Below, in pieces: positions 26,366 through 39,400 of a stretch of 64,000 bases of DNA (position 1 is its first letter; every line of letters starts with the position of its first letter). Made by a program: the position numbers and the translations under genes. This DNA comes from Andrena cerasifolii. Its lineage: Eukaryota > Arthropoda > Insecta > Hymenoptera > Andrenidae. Where the stretch lies: the NCBI RefSeq assembly GCF_050908995.1, contig NC_135119.1:6758001-6822000 (forward strand), written 5' to 3'. Below the pieces are notes generated by a model. The model saw only the letters and a program-made list of their open reading frames with translations, had not been told where the DNA came from and searched no databases.

Positions 26366-29300
26366 TCACAGTTCTTGATGTCTTCCTCCTCCGAAAAGCC
26401 ATAAACAGGCTCTATCGACTATATACGCAAGGACGAAGTCCGCTATTAGTACTTGAATTAAAAATGTACGAAACTGGAAACAGAGAATATTACGAATTAG
26501 TATCCGTGCACTTGCATAAGCATTCAAAGTAATTTAAATTATATTTACAGACACTTACATCGCTCGGGAACTCTACAATTTCAAATTGCGCTGCTAACTC
26601 AGGTAAAAATCCACACAATCCCAATATAACTGCAGCAATGCCTATAAGACTGTACAGTAAGGACTTATTTTGTAGTAGACTCTCCATGTACGGATGACCC
26701 TATACAGTGACAACATTACCTCGAATTAAAACAATATTCGCATAATCCTCATTAATATATATCATTTAGCCTCATGATTTACCCGATAATTGACTGCAAA
26801 TGTGGAGACTTGCAGCGACATGGCAATAATATAAACCGTGCTGTTTATCAAATTCGCTTCAAATGGTTCATCGTCATCGCCATCGCCATCGCCGAGACCC
26901 GTAGAAGTTACATTGTGACTGACTGAATTATTTGTAGCCAATATAGCTGCTAACTTATCGCTCCTTATTAAATTCAACAAAGCTTAATATGCGATCCATT
27001 ACAACGCCCGAGCTCGTTTAACTCGCATTCCTTTACACTTACCTTGGAGACAGTAAAGTCGCTTCCCTTACCGAGTATACGAGTGAGAAAAAGTGCACGG
27101 CAAACTGAAGCAGCACGGTAGATATAGTATATAGATTAAAAATGTTGGGAAGCGGCCTCTGTTTGGACAATGTTTTCAGTGGCTTCGAGCTTGATATGAA
27201 TAAGAAGCACGAGGCCAAAAGAACGCCCTGCAGCGTGGCTTGGGCGTCGCTGAATTTTATCCCGTCTAAATAGAGAACAGACTGGCTGTACGCGAGCCCC
27301 AATGCATTAAGTGCCAGAATTTTAAACATCTGCAAAGTCGTGACCAAAGTGCACCGTCCTTGCTTGATAACGTGGCATACTGCAATGAAACGGAAGCCAA
27401 AGTTATATACTGCAGGCTTACCCTAGCTTTTTATAGACACCCTACTCACTGCACTGAATCGAAGACATTTTGCTAGTAAAAGGCGCCGCAATTGAAGCAT
27501 CTCCAAGCTTCACAATAACAGATTGTTCCTGCTCTTTCAGTTCCTTCAGTATCTTTTGTAATTTCACTCTAGTATTACCGGAGCCTCTCGAATTCATTCT
27601 TGGGCCATTAGCTACTGTTGAATTCGCGAGCGCGCGCTCGCTCTTTACGTGGTCCTGCTTATCCGTGTGTACCCGTTCGGGTGGACTAGAGAGGATCGCG
27701 ACTCCTAACAGAATCAACCAATTAGCATGAGCACTTTTGCTCGTTACAAGAAAAGATGAATTTCAGTCATCAACTAACCCACTTGAGCATGCTTCAAAGC
27801 ACCAACATCATTAGTACCATCGCCGCACATGAGCGTTGAGTAGCCTAAATCTTGCAGAGACACGATTATAAATTCTTTCTGCTTTGGTTCGCACCTTGCA
27901 AAAATCACAATGTGCGGTAATATTTTACGAAGAAGCTCCCGTTCGCATTCTTTTAAATATGTTAAACCCTGTAAGTTGCACGTTAAGAATAGCGAGTGAA
28001 ATGTACATTAAAGAAAGTATTTCGGATACTAGTTGGCTTACCTCTCCTGTTAGACAAAGAGCGTATTCCCGCCAAATTTCACTGCCACGAGAAGCATTTT
28101 CCACTCCGAAGGGTACAGTTATGGCTCTGTCCACGCTTTCCCATATCCACTCTCCATCGACCTCGGTTAGTATAAGCGTAATTGGTTTCTTCGTAAAGTG
28201 TAAACCGCGGCTAACGTGACAGGCCGTTAACGGATTATCGCCAGTGATCATGACAACCTGTAAAACCAAAGTTATGTTGCTCTACCATTTATGACGAGAA
28301 TAACTAGAGCATTAAATATTCACCGAGTGCGAAGCATCCACGATCTCTTTGATGACAGCCTCGGAGTCAGGTTTAAGAGGGCAGCTTATGATCACAAATC
28401 CGGCAAAAGTGAGATTTTTCTCCAAATGTTCCCGCGTTAGTTCCCTCAAATCCTGAGACGATAATGGACCGGGGATTTTTCGGTATCCTAGAGCTAACAC
28501 CCTTGCGCCACGACGAGAAAGTGATAAATAAGTAGAGTCGTAATTCTCTGGTACGGATGACAACTGAGAAGGAGAGAAATCATATTTACAACATATGGTA
28601 ACGATAAAGGAAATTCAGCTTTTCATTTTGCTACATACCATGCTCTTGAGAATCTCGGGTGCTCCTTTTACGGTGGTCATATAATTAATTTCCGATGACC
28701 CAAGCATCGTGTACCCGGCCACGACCGACATGCGCTTCAACGCAGACGAAAAATGATGTCTCTGCACTATTTTCAAAACGGGAGACTGCCCTTTCCTGGG
28801 TATCATAGAGTCATCTGATAGAAGATTAATATTAGAATTGTTATAGTACCAGGGATTAAAGCAGCGAAGGCCACATCGGGCCATTTGGGAGCCCGGTCTT
28901 CATGGTGTTTACAATAGCCGCGCGGAAGGGGAGCTCGAAAGCCAATGGTAACTTGGGCGCGTCACGGATAGGGAAAACTGTATTAGTGTGCGGTGCAGCC
29001 TCATACCCGTACGATAGGCTTGAATGACTGGGAATCTTGGGGGCCCCAGTGATCGCTGCCACTTGGGCTCCTAAGAGGCCCAGTTACTTCATCAGAGAGG
29101 TACGAGCCTGCACCGCACGCTACTACTTACACTCTTACAGTTTTCCCTATCCGTGACGCGCCCACGTTACCATTGGCTTTCGAGCTCCCCTTCCGCGCGG
29201 CTATGGTAAACATCAGGAAGACCGGGCTCCCAAATGGCCCGATGCGGCCTTCACTGGATTAAAGTCTGTAAATTGTAATGAAGCAGCAGCATACTTTTCG

Positions 29301-31687
29301 TGAGGCTCCAGTTAACAGCCTTCAGTGTAGCTTTCTCAAGTGGATCTCCAACAATTCCATCATCTAATTGTACAAGCGAATGGCACGTCGCAAGAACCTG
29401 AATACTTTCTAAAGGCGCATCAGCGAGCTGTAGAACATCTGCTTTTCCCCTTGAATAGTGAACGATTACTCGTGTATCGTACACGATTCGTATTATTTGG
29501 AAGAAGTGTTTGATTCTTACTCGATCCCCGCTATACCCTCAACGACCAGGTTGTCACTAGTTAAAGTACCAGTCTTATCGAAGCAGCAAATTTCAACTTT
29601 TCCAGCAAATGGAATCCTAAAGGGTTCGGTGCAAAAGACACCTGTGGAAAAGAAACTCTGAACGTTATTGTACAAGCACGTAACAAGTGCGCGAATGATT
29701 GTTACTTCGATATATTTCATTCATACCTAATTTAGATAAAGCTAGTAGAGACGTATTAACCGCTAGCGACAACTCAATAGGCAGTTCTGGTGGAACAACC
29801 GATGTTAAAATAAGTGTACATTCCAAAAATAGTTTATATTTGTTTCTAGTAGGATCCTCGCTTCCTATAACCAATAACTTATTAGTAACTTGAACGCACC
29901 TTCGAACGTTTTGAATTCTTACGCCATGTACCTTTAATCCACACGTACGTCGCGGCAGCAATCGCGAAAACTAGTAGAAATAGGATAAAACCGAATGTTT
30001 CCAAATTATTGGCAGTAACTCGCTTCACCCCAAACAGTATTGTCCTCAGAAGTTTACCCTGTGATGTTGAGAATCCAGTACGTAACACGTAGGCCACGCA
30101 ACCGTTGTCGGTAGCTGAAATTTTCACCGTACAAAAAACGAATGGCACGATCTATCGGATAATAAAAATAAATACATACCTTTAAGGCCAGGTACAGTTT
30201 TACTAGGTGGACTATGCTGCACGACTTTTGTGCCTCCAAAGAGTACGTGAAGTTTGCCGTCGCCCTCTATGTCCAATTCTCTATTGCCATCGATGTCCTC
30301 TATTGGCTCTTTCATCTGTGGAACCGACTCTCCTATGGGTTTGTAATCAAATCATGTGAAAGTAATTCATTGTACACCGCGTCGTCTTACTCTTAAATAA
30401 TCACCTGTTAGCATGCTCTCGTCGACTACGCAAGGTCCTCTAAGAAGTAACATGTCGCAGGGCACTAAATTATCATTCTGCGATCTTGTTATCGATACGA
30501 TGTCACCAGGAACCAATTGATCGGTGAACATGAACCGCCATTGTCTGTTCCTATAAACCTTTGATAAAAATAATATTATGAAAGATACTGTCGGCGAACC
30601 CTACTCGCGCGTAATGCGTAATGTAACCCCACCATCATCATGTACGGTTTATTCCCCATCTTTCTAATTTCAGCCATATTTCGCAGTTGCTGCTGAACAA
30701 GCGTACATTCGAACATGATCAGCATGATGAGAGTGAAGATACTGTAGTACCAATATCTATCCAAACACCACAGTGCTACGTAGAACATTTGGAAAACAAA
30801 GAAGGGTGCAATCGCCCTTTCTTTGAACAATTCTCTGAATTCTGGTACCACCATATCTAATCTACGTAAAGGCAACATAAAATTATAAGTGATTACAGTA
30901 GTGATTTCTATATCGACGGAGAAGTATTATTCTTACTTGTTCTTGCCGTATTTGTCCTCCGCTGCTGTAACCTCTTTTTCGTCTAAGTACCCTTTCCATT
31001 CGCAATAATGTTTAACAGAATGATTAATAGGAAACTGAAGGCCTTCGAAGCGTTTTTTATTCGGGTCCCAAAGATATTTGGTCTTCTGAAATATAAACCA
31101 TGGCTCCTGCTGCTCCGAATGGTACAGTTTAACGAGTTCCGAGCTTCCATTGTTGGGAGTAGGAACTACCTTTGCTATCTTCGCCTTATAAGGATCTTTC
31201 TCCTGAAACAGTGCAATATTTAACCTTCCCACGGGAAATTACATGTGCATTCCAGCTGCAGGATTCAAACGTTCCCGCCAATTAGTAGTGGGACCTGAAC
31301 TAGCAGAAGGCCGGTTCAAATGGATGCCACGTTAACGAAGCATATTGAACGAGACGACTAGCACGTGCGAGCCGTTGAATCGGTGTAATCGTTACTATGT
31401 CGCAAGTGTTATCAACTCACCGAGCTACAGTTTAGAAAAGTATGCACGTGCACCGACCACTGGCAACACAAACATATGAAAATCTGTAACAAGCCGATAG
31501 CCGCGATGCCCACTAAGCCCGCGTCATAATACTCGTCGATCCCGTAAATGAAAATCCAACTGTAGATCCATAAAACGTGCAATAGCACAGAGGGCAAGAT
31601 GTAGCCTGTGAACAGTAGCTTCCGTGGATTATGTAGCGTAACAGTCTGCACGAGATCGTCTACACGCGATGAAGTAATAGTCGCCAT
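26366..31687 (-). CDS. ATP13A1: P5A-type ATPase ATP13A1 (ER transmembrane-helix dislocase), 18 coding exons
   Basis: Endoplasmic-reticulum P-type ATPase. Family knowledge: P5A ATPases (yeast Spf1, human ATP13A1) pull mis-inserted transmembrane helices out of the ER membrane. Exons: 31687-31421, 31202-30937, 30861-30633, 30558-30405, 30332-30180, 30114-29932, 29864-29727, 29641-29521, 29449-29295, 28814-28639, 28563-28324, 28257-28042, 27968-27779, 27704-27450, 27379-27043, 26963-26783, 26699-26559, 26473-26366. The sum is 3510 nt, giving 1169 aa (human about 1200). Catalytic set complete: actuator TGES (aa 305-308), P5A signature PPELP in M4 (442-446), phosphorylation motif DKTGT with Asp485, KGAP (605-608), TGDN (699-702) and GDGTND (815-820). 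The N-terminal two-helix region (exon 1) and C-terminal membrane helices are present. Exon 16 uses a weak AT-rich acceptor; its start is the least certain junction. Intron 9 carries a 395-bp hAT-like MITE. Confidence 0.97.
28862..29256. mobile_element. hAT-like MITE in ATP13A1 intron 9
   Basis: A 395-bp element flanked by a perfect 8-bp duplication GATTAAAG (28854-28861 and 29257-29264). Ends read CAGCGAAGGCC and, inverted, CAGTGAAGGCC, fitting the hAT YARNG terminal pattern. The two arms are inverted copies of about 150 bp with a loop of roughly 95 bp, so an unspliced transcript would fold into a long hairpin. It has no coding capacity. Host intron 9 (29294-28815) would be about 77 bp without the element and its single duplicate. 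Confidence 0.9.
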
Positions 31688-33485
31688 GCTTATGATTACA
31701 ATACGCCGTAACAGGGGCGTATGGATTCCAGTCCGAGGGATTCAGATTCCTTTCACATGAGATCTAGCGCCACCAACTCAACCAACTCACTCGGAGCAAT
31801 GATTATACGTAACAGCTGCACCGTACGAAAGGTGCTCCGAATATGTTTACTTCTTGTTCGCACCTTTCCTCGGTGCTCTATGTGTATACTAATTTACAGT
31901 AATAGGACAAAAATGAATTTTATGCGGGACGCCGTTACGTCATCTTGTGGCAACCATTTGTACTGTCATTATTGCTTTCACTGCATTCACAGACGAGGCA
32001 CTGGAGTATGACAGACCTAACATCTTACGGAAGTTTCTCGCACTAGCCGAAGTACCGACTTAATCCCCGATATTGAATCGATAGTGTTGCACGCGAGACG
32101 AAGCCGATAAAGAAGCTCGCGTGCCCTGAATCGTGAGATCACAGACGAGGTATCTGATATAGGATTGACCTATCACCACAGACCAGGTGTAGAACCACAG
32201 GTATATATGAGATCAAAACTGACTTTAATCTGAATTCTCGAGTCGGTATTTCAGTTCGTATGACAGGAACTCCAATAAAGCTTGAGGTCAGACGAGGTAC
32301 AGAACACACCTAACATTACTGGCGTTAGGTCTAGCCTATACCTGAACCGTGGTTCAACGTTAGGAACCGTAGACAAATAACGGTACCTTAATCGAAACTC
32401 TCACATGTACCAAGTCACGCAGGATACTCATTGCCCACTCAATTTCCGAACGAGTCCCCCCCATCAGAAAAAGAATATAAGAAGAAAACGGCAAATTGTC
32501 AGCCTTCTAGCCAACACGATTTCAGTGATCTCGTTCTGACGACACCTTTCAGGAAAAGGACTACGCATGATCTTGTCAACGTATAAGGTCGCTCAGACAG
32601 CGTACAGCGCGGACGTCAGTGAAAGTATATCGCTCGTGCAGCCCACTCTACCCCACGCTAGATCGGAACTCGTGCACGCTTGCTAGGGGAAGGGGTACGG
32701 ACGCGGGTATAGGTGTACGTACGGCTGGTGTTACCCGCGTTTCTATAGGCAAGATCGTCGCGTGTAAAATCGCGCGGGACAGGCCCCGAGCGAAGTCTGG
32801 ACCCAACAATATACTTATACGAGTGACAGTGGACGGTGACTGAAGCATCGACGGTCGCGCGTCTCCTCGGCAGTACGACTATACCGCCATATAGCGGTGA
32901 CTGTAATCACTCTGCCATGTGAACTCTACCGCTGCTTTAGCCACGGGTGTCACGCCTGAGATTTGCAAATTATTTTCTCTTTCTCTGTACGGAAGGACAA
33001 GAAGCGTTCCATTGACTCGCGTGGGCGTTAAAACGTCCGTCCCAGTGAATCACACGTGCCCGATTGTTTCTCAATTCGATCGTCGAGGAAAGATTAATTG
33101 TCCACCCGGCGAGGTCTATTATTATCTTCCCGCGGCTGACAATACCTGTCTACGATCGCGTCGCGAACGACTCGATGATTACGCATCGTTGCGAGGTGCA
33201 TCCTTTCGCGGATACCGGCACGTGCTTCCACGAACAGGTAATCGACAGCTTATCGTGTCGCGGCGGATTCGGTTCTCACGAGACTCACGCGATACTAATT
33301 ATGTGATTTAGCCGTTACGGTTTCCGTCGGGACACCTGCCCCTCACGAAAGGTGTATGCGCTCCGTTCTGATTGAGAACGATAAGACAAGTGGTGACACG
33401 GTTGGTTGAGAGAAGTGGTGAGTTGCCTTTAAGTGGGATTCGCCACGGTGACCGACTACTGACGCCTGCCATCTTTCGACCGAAA
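31688..33485. promoter_or_regulatory. Shared divergent upstream region of ATP13A1 and the Spaetzle-like gene
   Basis: 1.8 kb between two divergent start codons. It must hold the ATP13A1 promoter and at least part of the Spaetzle-like 5'UTR. No TATA box or defined initiator is claimed. ORFs here have no recognisable domain. Confidence 0.5.
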
Positions 33486-36400
33486 ATGAGAGAGTTTCTG
33501 GGTATACTGATGATGGTAAGTAGAAATGCGTGTTTCGACTATGTTGCATTAGAAACATCGATCTTGCGGTAACATCGCGAACCTCTAAGATCCTTAATAA
33601 CAGATCCAACGCGATAATACGTATCAACGAGGTAATTGCGTGAATTAAAGCCGCCCCCTATTAACTGTCAATTGGAAAAAGGAAAAAGAATCCGCGGCGT
33701 ACTGAAGCGGCTCGAGCGATAGCCTGCAGCAATCGCCGTAGCGATTGCGTCACACGTTTTGCTCGAATCGGTTCAGCGATCCTGGAGATTAGAGCACGCA
33801 GTTTTCATGCCCGGTGCAACGGTGCAAGGCACCATCGTGTGTGCACATATAGGGCGATCGAAATGGAACTTTTACTACGGGGAGATGTAAGTGTAACGCG
33901 GCCGGGAACGATAACGAAAACGTGCAACCCGTCAGCTCGCCGGTGAATTAAACATTCTCGAAATCGAGGGCTGTCTGAAATCGCGTTTCATCGATCGCTC
34001 CGTCGCGATAGTCACGGCCTGTGAAACGCGATCGCGTAAAATTTCGCGGAGACTTCCGGGCGTTCGCGGCGTTTCTAATACAAGTGCCGCGACATTGGGC
34101 GCGTTTCTAGCGATCGCTGTTGCGTGAAAGTGGAACTGGAGCACTAAAGAGGTGAGTATGCGCATCCGCCATATTGGATCTTCCGGAGAAAGAAGATTAT
34201 TGAGTACCCGCCTTTTTGCGTGTTGTCAGATTCACTTTATAAACAAAATATGCGTCGTTGATATTGATGCATAGTAGCGCGACACATTATTAGAGGATTC
34301 TATTACATTTAAGTTTATATTTGGTTTATAAAGCGAATTTGACAATACTCAAAAAGGCGGGTACTCAATAATCTTCCCTCTTCAGAGGATCCAATATGGC
34401 GGATGCGTATACACACCTCTTTAGTGCTCTAGTGGAACTGTTTCGAGGCGACTATCTTTCGTGGTCACGCATTTTCTGGCGGGCACACGTGACCGAGTTT
34501 GCGTAGGTACGTCGTATCGGGCAGCGTTCTATGAAATGTGATTCATCGCAGCGTGAAAGCCGAGTGAAATGTAGCGATTCTGTTTGGCGCGTAGCGTAAT
34601 TCAAGGAACAATTTAGAGTTACGAAAGTAGTCGAAGGGTGTGACTGCCTTTGTGTCAGTTAATTTGAAAGCTTTGGGGGGGAACACTGCCCAGCGTGCAC
34701 ATGCTTACGTTCCAATGCGTTGCGACGTTTTGTAACGTCCTATAGCGAGGTTCAGTAAAATCTATATACGAACCTGATTCTACTTTCCAATTTTGTAAGG
34801 TATCGCTTTGCTTCCCAAATGTTGAAATTCGAGGTCTTCTTAACGAATGATAGGTCAAAGTATTATTCACTTCATTAGTACCAACGCTATTGCGCCATTG
34901 AATCTCGCGATTTGAGCGTTTATCGGCCACTTCGCGACATTCGAACGACTACTTAGGGATCTGCGGGCTGAGTCTGGGATCGAGAAAAAGTGGTATCGGC
35001 TGTGCCATACTATGAGTCAATTGAAAGTGGCATAAGAAAGCTTGTAAACGCCGGTGTGCAAGGATGTTACATCAGACTTAAATCCGTTTAATGTCTGAAT
35101 CAGATAGCACGGGTTATTTCAAAATTTCACCGCCGAAAATAGGCCAATGGGAGTAGATTTATGAATGGTGGGTCTTCATTTTCACCTAGCGATGATTTCG
35201 ATAACGCACGCTGGCGTTTCCTGTCTATTTCGCGATCTCTATCACGATTCACGATCAACTACGCTACTCTACTCACACTCGGACATAGGATTTTAATAAA
35301 CCCTGCTCGCGCCACTTGTTACTCAGATTTCAATTTCCAGTTGCATATCTGCAATTTTTAGGGGTGCGTTCTCTTCTATTTAGAATACATAACTTAACTA
35401 ATACATAGCAACCCCGATTGTATCTGGTCTCAGCGATACGACCCAACTGGGCATTACTTTGATATTTATGAGAATAATGCTTGGAGATGACCCGAGTACG
35501 TATTCCTTCATACCTATAGGATGCCTCGAGTCAATGAAACCATTTCATAGAAGCATGATTCACTCGGATTTCGCAACCGACCACAGATTTCTCCTAATAA
35601 CCCTTATAGAGTTTTATAGAACCAGCGCTCTGATTACGTCAGTCCCTGTAATCTCGTTTCATCAGCATTCTATGCAAACTTCGCTGGCATCAAATGCATA
35701 CAAGCATCCATTTCCTACTGATTATCTCATTCCCCTGCATATAACTTCTCAAAATTAATCAAATCTGGGTGTAAAGTGCCCGCAGCCAGTGGCGGATTTC
35801 ACGGGCGGCTGATGAGCAGTTGCCGTCTGGGCCCCTGCCTAGAAGGCCCCCTAGGGCCCCGTCTTCAAAAAAAAAATATGATTTCATCCAAACACTATAT
35901 TTTTTTCTGTTCTACTACACTTAGCCTGTTCCTAGTAAACGACCTCTACATGTTCCCGAAAAAATGGGCCCCTCAGAACGTTCGCGATCTGGGCCTTTTC
36001 CCTTAAATCCGCCACTGCCCACAGTTCTGTTCAAATGGAACTCGAGGTCTCGCGAATCGTTAGCACTAATGCGTTTTAATTTAATACACCGGATCATCCT
36101 TTGGCGTCATGCGCGTTCTTTGAATTCCAGATAACCTTGGCGAACGGACACAGCGGGCCTTGCCTCGAGTACGGGTGTCCAGGACGACCTCACTACGAAC
36201 CCTTTGTTCCTGCGCCTCCAGGGCACACGCCTAATTGCGCGAAGCCTGGGCAAACGTTCTGTGAAAGCCTCGATCATTATCCTCGGTAAGGAGTTGAATT
36301 CGTTTAAGCTACTTAGTACTATGAACGAAGTATTCCATAGCTTATAAGGTACTCCTACAATTTACAGTCTAACGGAACCATCATCTTTCCTTCGCGCGTG

Positions 36401-39400
36401 TGGTATCGCTACAGGATTCAGAGCAATCTCGCTGACAAAGCTCTTTTATCAGAATCGAGTTACCTCTGCTCAGTTGTAACGATAAGGTATTCATTGCGTT
36501 CGATTAAACTTTATTGAACTTCATTATTGATCGCGAGGGTCGACTCAATGATCTTCGTCACGCCCTTTCAGTTTCCGCAGATGAATAATCTTCCCCGCCG
36601 AATGTCGATGAATTAGGAGAACGGTAGCGATCACGTAACCAACCACCGGACGCGTTTTCGCGAGATTCGCGAAAAAGATCGGTGGTTTCGGTGTGCCACT
36701 TACGCGTGAACAATGCTCGTGGGTACCGCATCGCGGGTCTATGATGTCAGACCTATTATCGCATTTGCATGATAATACCGGCTGTTAACAGCTACGCAAG
36801 AACGAGACAGGGATATCGTTTCAAGGTATCGGTCGCCTGTAGCCCGTTGTCGGACCAGTCGATCAAGCGAGGCAATCCAAAGAATGGGACCATTCGACAC
36901 GCGCCAGCATCTCGGGTCACGAATCAACGCCGAGCTAGGCGGTTGCTAAAGCTTTCCTACAAGAATCAATAGAACACGTGGAACACTTGAAACGATCGAG
37001 TCATTCGTTGGAAATGAATTAGCCCGCAGAAAGTTCCACCGGATCGATCGATCTCGCGAAACAATCGCAGCACTCGGCACGCCCTAAGCGAGCTGGCGAG
37101 CTGTTGCTCAACGACAAGTTAAACTGCTTCCGTGAGTGTCCGAAAAATCTAGAATTTACAGAAACGCGACCCGCCATTCGTATTCCTCGCGACGCTCTCG
37201 GCACGGCCTCTGCATACGAATCGCCCGAACTGTGTGTGCCGAATTTCGGGAAGGGAAAGTCCTGGAACAGTGGGCGCGAAACTGTCCCAGCGGTATCCTG
37301 CAAATCGTCGCGTTCTTGCGTCACGTGCGCTTCGTTTCGTTCGCTAGGTCTCCGCGCGGGACCGAGGAAGGTTTCTCGGTAACGGAAACGGTGGACGCGG
37401 CTGGCGAACAATTATGGCTGTTCGTCGATTTTCTGTATTCGTTGGGCCTTTTCGCCTGCTCGCAGAACGTCTCAATATTCCGTATATTTATATCTCTTTA
37501 TTTATAACAAATGGGCTAACGGCACTGACCGAATAAGGCCGTTCGTCCATCGCCGCAAGGCAACTGGAATTTAACAAAAAAGAAAAACGATTGCACGCAA
37601 CGGCGTGTGTACCTATAACTCAAGGAAATTCTTTAGACTTTTTCTCTACGAAATTAAAAATTAGGCCGTTCGTCCACGGTCGTCGCGGAATTACAACTCG
37701 ACCGATTAAAGAATTACAAAACCCTGCGGTTGCGTTGCGGCCGTGGACGATCGGCCCAAGTCTCGCAGGTATTCAAAGTTACTGCTACACATACACGGAA
37801 TCGGTTACTAACTTTCTTTCTTCATAGCGGAATGGCTTAATATTCAACAGCGTCATGCTTAGTTTACACCTGACGATTGCTGAGCCCACTGGGCCGAGCA
37901 CTCGCCCAGTCCGAACGCATATTCTAGTACTCGGCCGAGTAATCCGGCGGGGAAGATTTTCACTCGGCCGAGTCACTCGTCACGTGTAAACCCAGCTTAA
38001 GTTTGAACTACTTTTAGACCGTCTCCGCGTATTCCTTTCTTACGCCGAAGCCAGCTCGCGATCCGAAAGCGATCGACGGTTGCGTAAAAAAGAGCGGCGG
38101 CGTAAATAGGAATGCCACGCCGGTTCCGATACGTTTAATTCCTTGATCATCGTAGCGTGACCGTGGCCTTGCCGCGGTCATGCCCTGCTAGATAATTATC
38201 GAAACCGCTACGATCGGGCCCCGATCGCCATTCGGTGTCCTATCGTCGGGAGGCCGAGCGTGCAAACCTGATAGACCGTGTGTATGTATCGTCGCGAGCG
38301 ATCATTCGCGTAATACGTAATCAGCGCCGCAGGCTTCCTCGCGATACAGAATTCTATCTGCATTTCCGCATTACTCTTGCTCCTATTCACTTGCACGCGA
38401 AGTCAAAGTTCCGTTGACCCTGGGAAACTAAGCTGTCGTGCGTGGAATTCTTGCGTAAGAATCTTGGGGATGTTTATCTGGAGCGATTCAAGCCGAGTGC
38501 CGCGAAAATTGCAAAATGCAACATGCTTCTTCCGAGAAGTCTCTAAGTTTAAGAAATCAGAGCACTCATTCGCGTCCTTGGGACCAAAGGCGCAACTCAG
38601 GATTTAATCCTAGGAGGAGCCGAGCCGAGGGGATAAAAATTCAATCAAATTCGTTAGGTGATTATAAAAATTTATTTCTATACTAAAATACAGTTTTCTT
38701 TTCCTTTTACAAAGCTCTCTCTCTTTGGGGATGTCAGCGCCCCTTACCTCCCCTCTGGGTGCGCCGCTGCTTGGGACACCGGGGCAGCCTTTCGATAAAA
38801 TAGCGACGACTGGCGTTCGTCGCCGATGAACGAGTTCCCTGCGATTCCTCCGCGGTGCAATTGCACGGGGACGCGCGGTGACGCAAGATGCATAACAGGA
38901 AACATTAATACCCCGTATTGTCTGTCATTTCCCGGCGTTTCTGAGAGAGTTTACGCCGGGATCGTTTCCTCCTCGAGCCTCAAACTCCGACACACCTTCG
39001 CTTCCTTGATCGTTATCGTTTTATCGATGCCGCGGATCAGCCAGTGTAACCGAGGAGTCCGCTGGGTATGAGAATGAATCGAAGCGTCGTTTCGAGGTCA
39101 ATAGTGTCCCCCGATCGCCGTCCATTGACAAGCAACGCTTATTCGAAAGTCGGTGGACGTTGACGGGAAGCGACGCGATCGAGATGCAGCCTGTGATCCA
39201 GGCCGACGGTCGAGCAGCGGCGAGAAACCAGCTTTTAGGCGCGGATTCCATGAATTAAACATCAAGACGCATCTCTAGCGTGTCTTTCACCGCGGAGAAA
39301 GTTTCGGCGTCCGCGGACGGGGCACCCCGTTCGTCGTAATTCGTCGTGTTTGCGCGGACACTTAGCGCCGCCGGACCATCGCGAAATTTTATGTCCGCGG

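Noticed and set aside
38608..38790. Possible hAT end (CAGCGGCGCACCCAG on the minus strand near 38770)
   Set aside because: No matching inverted end or 8-bp duplication could be found on the other side.
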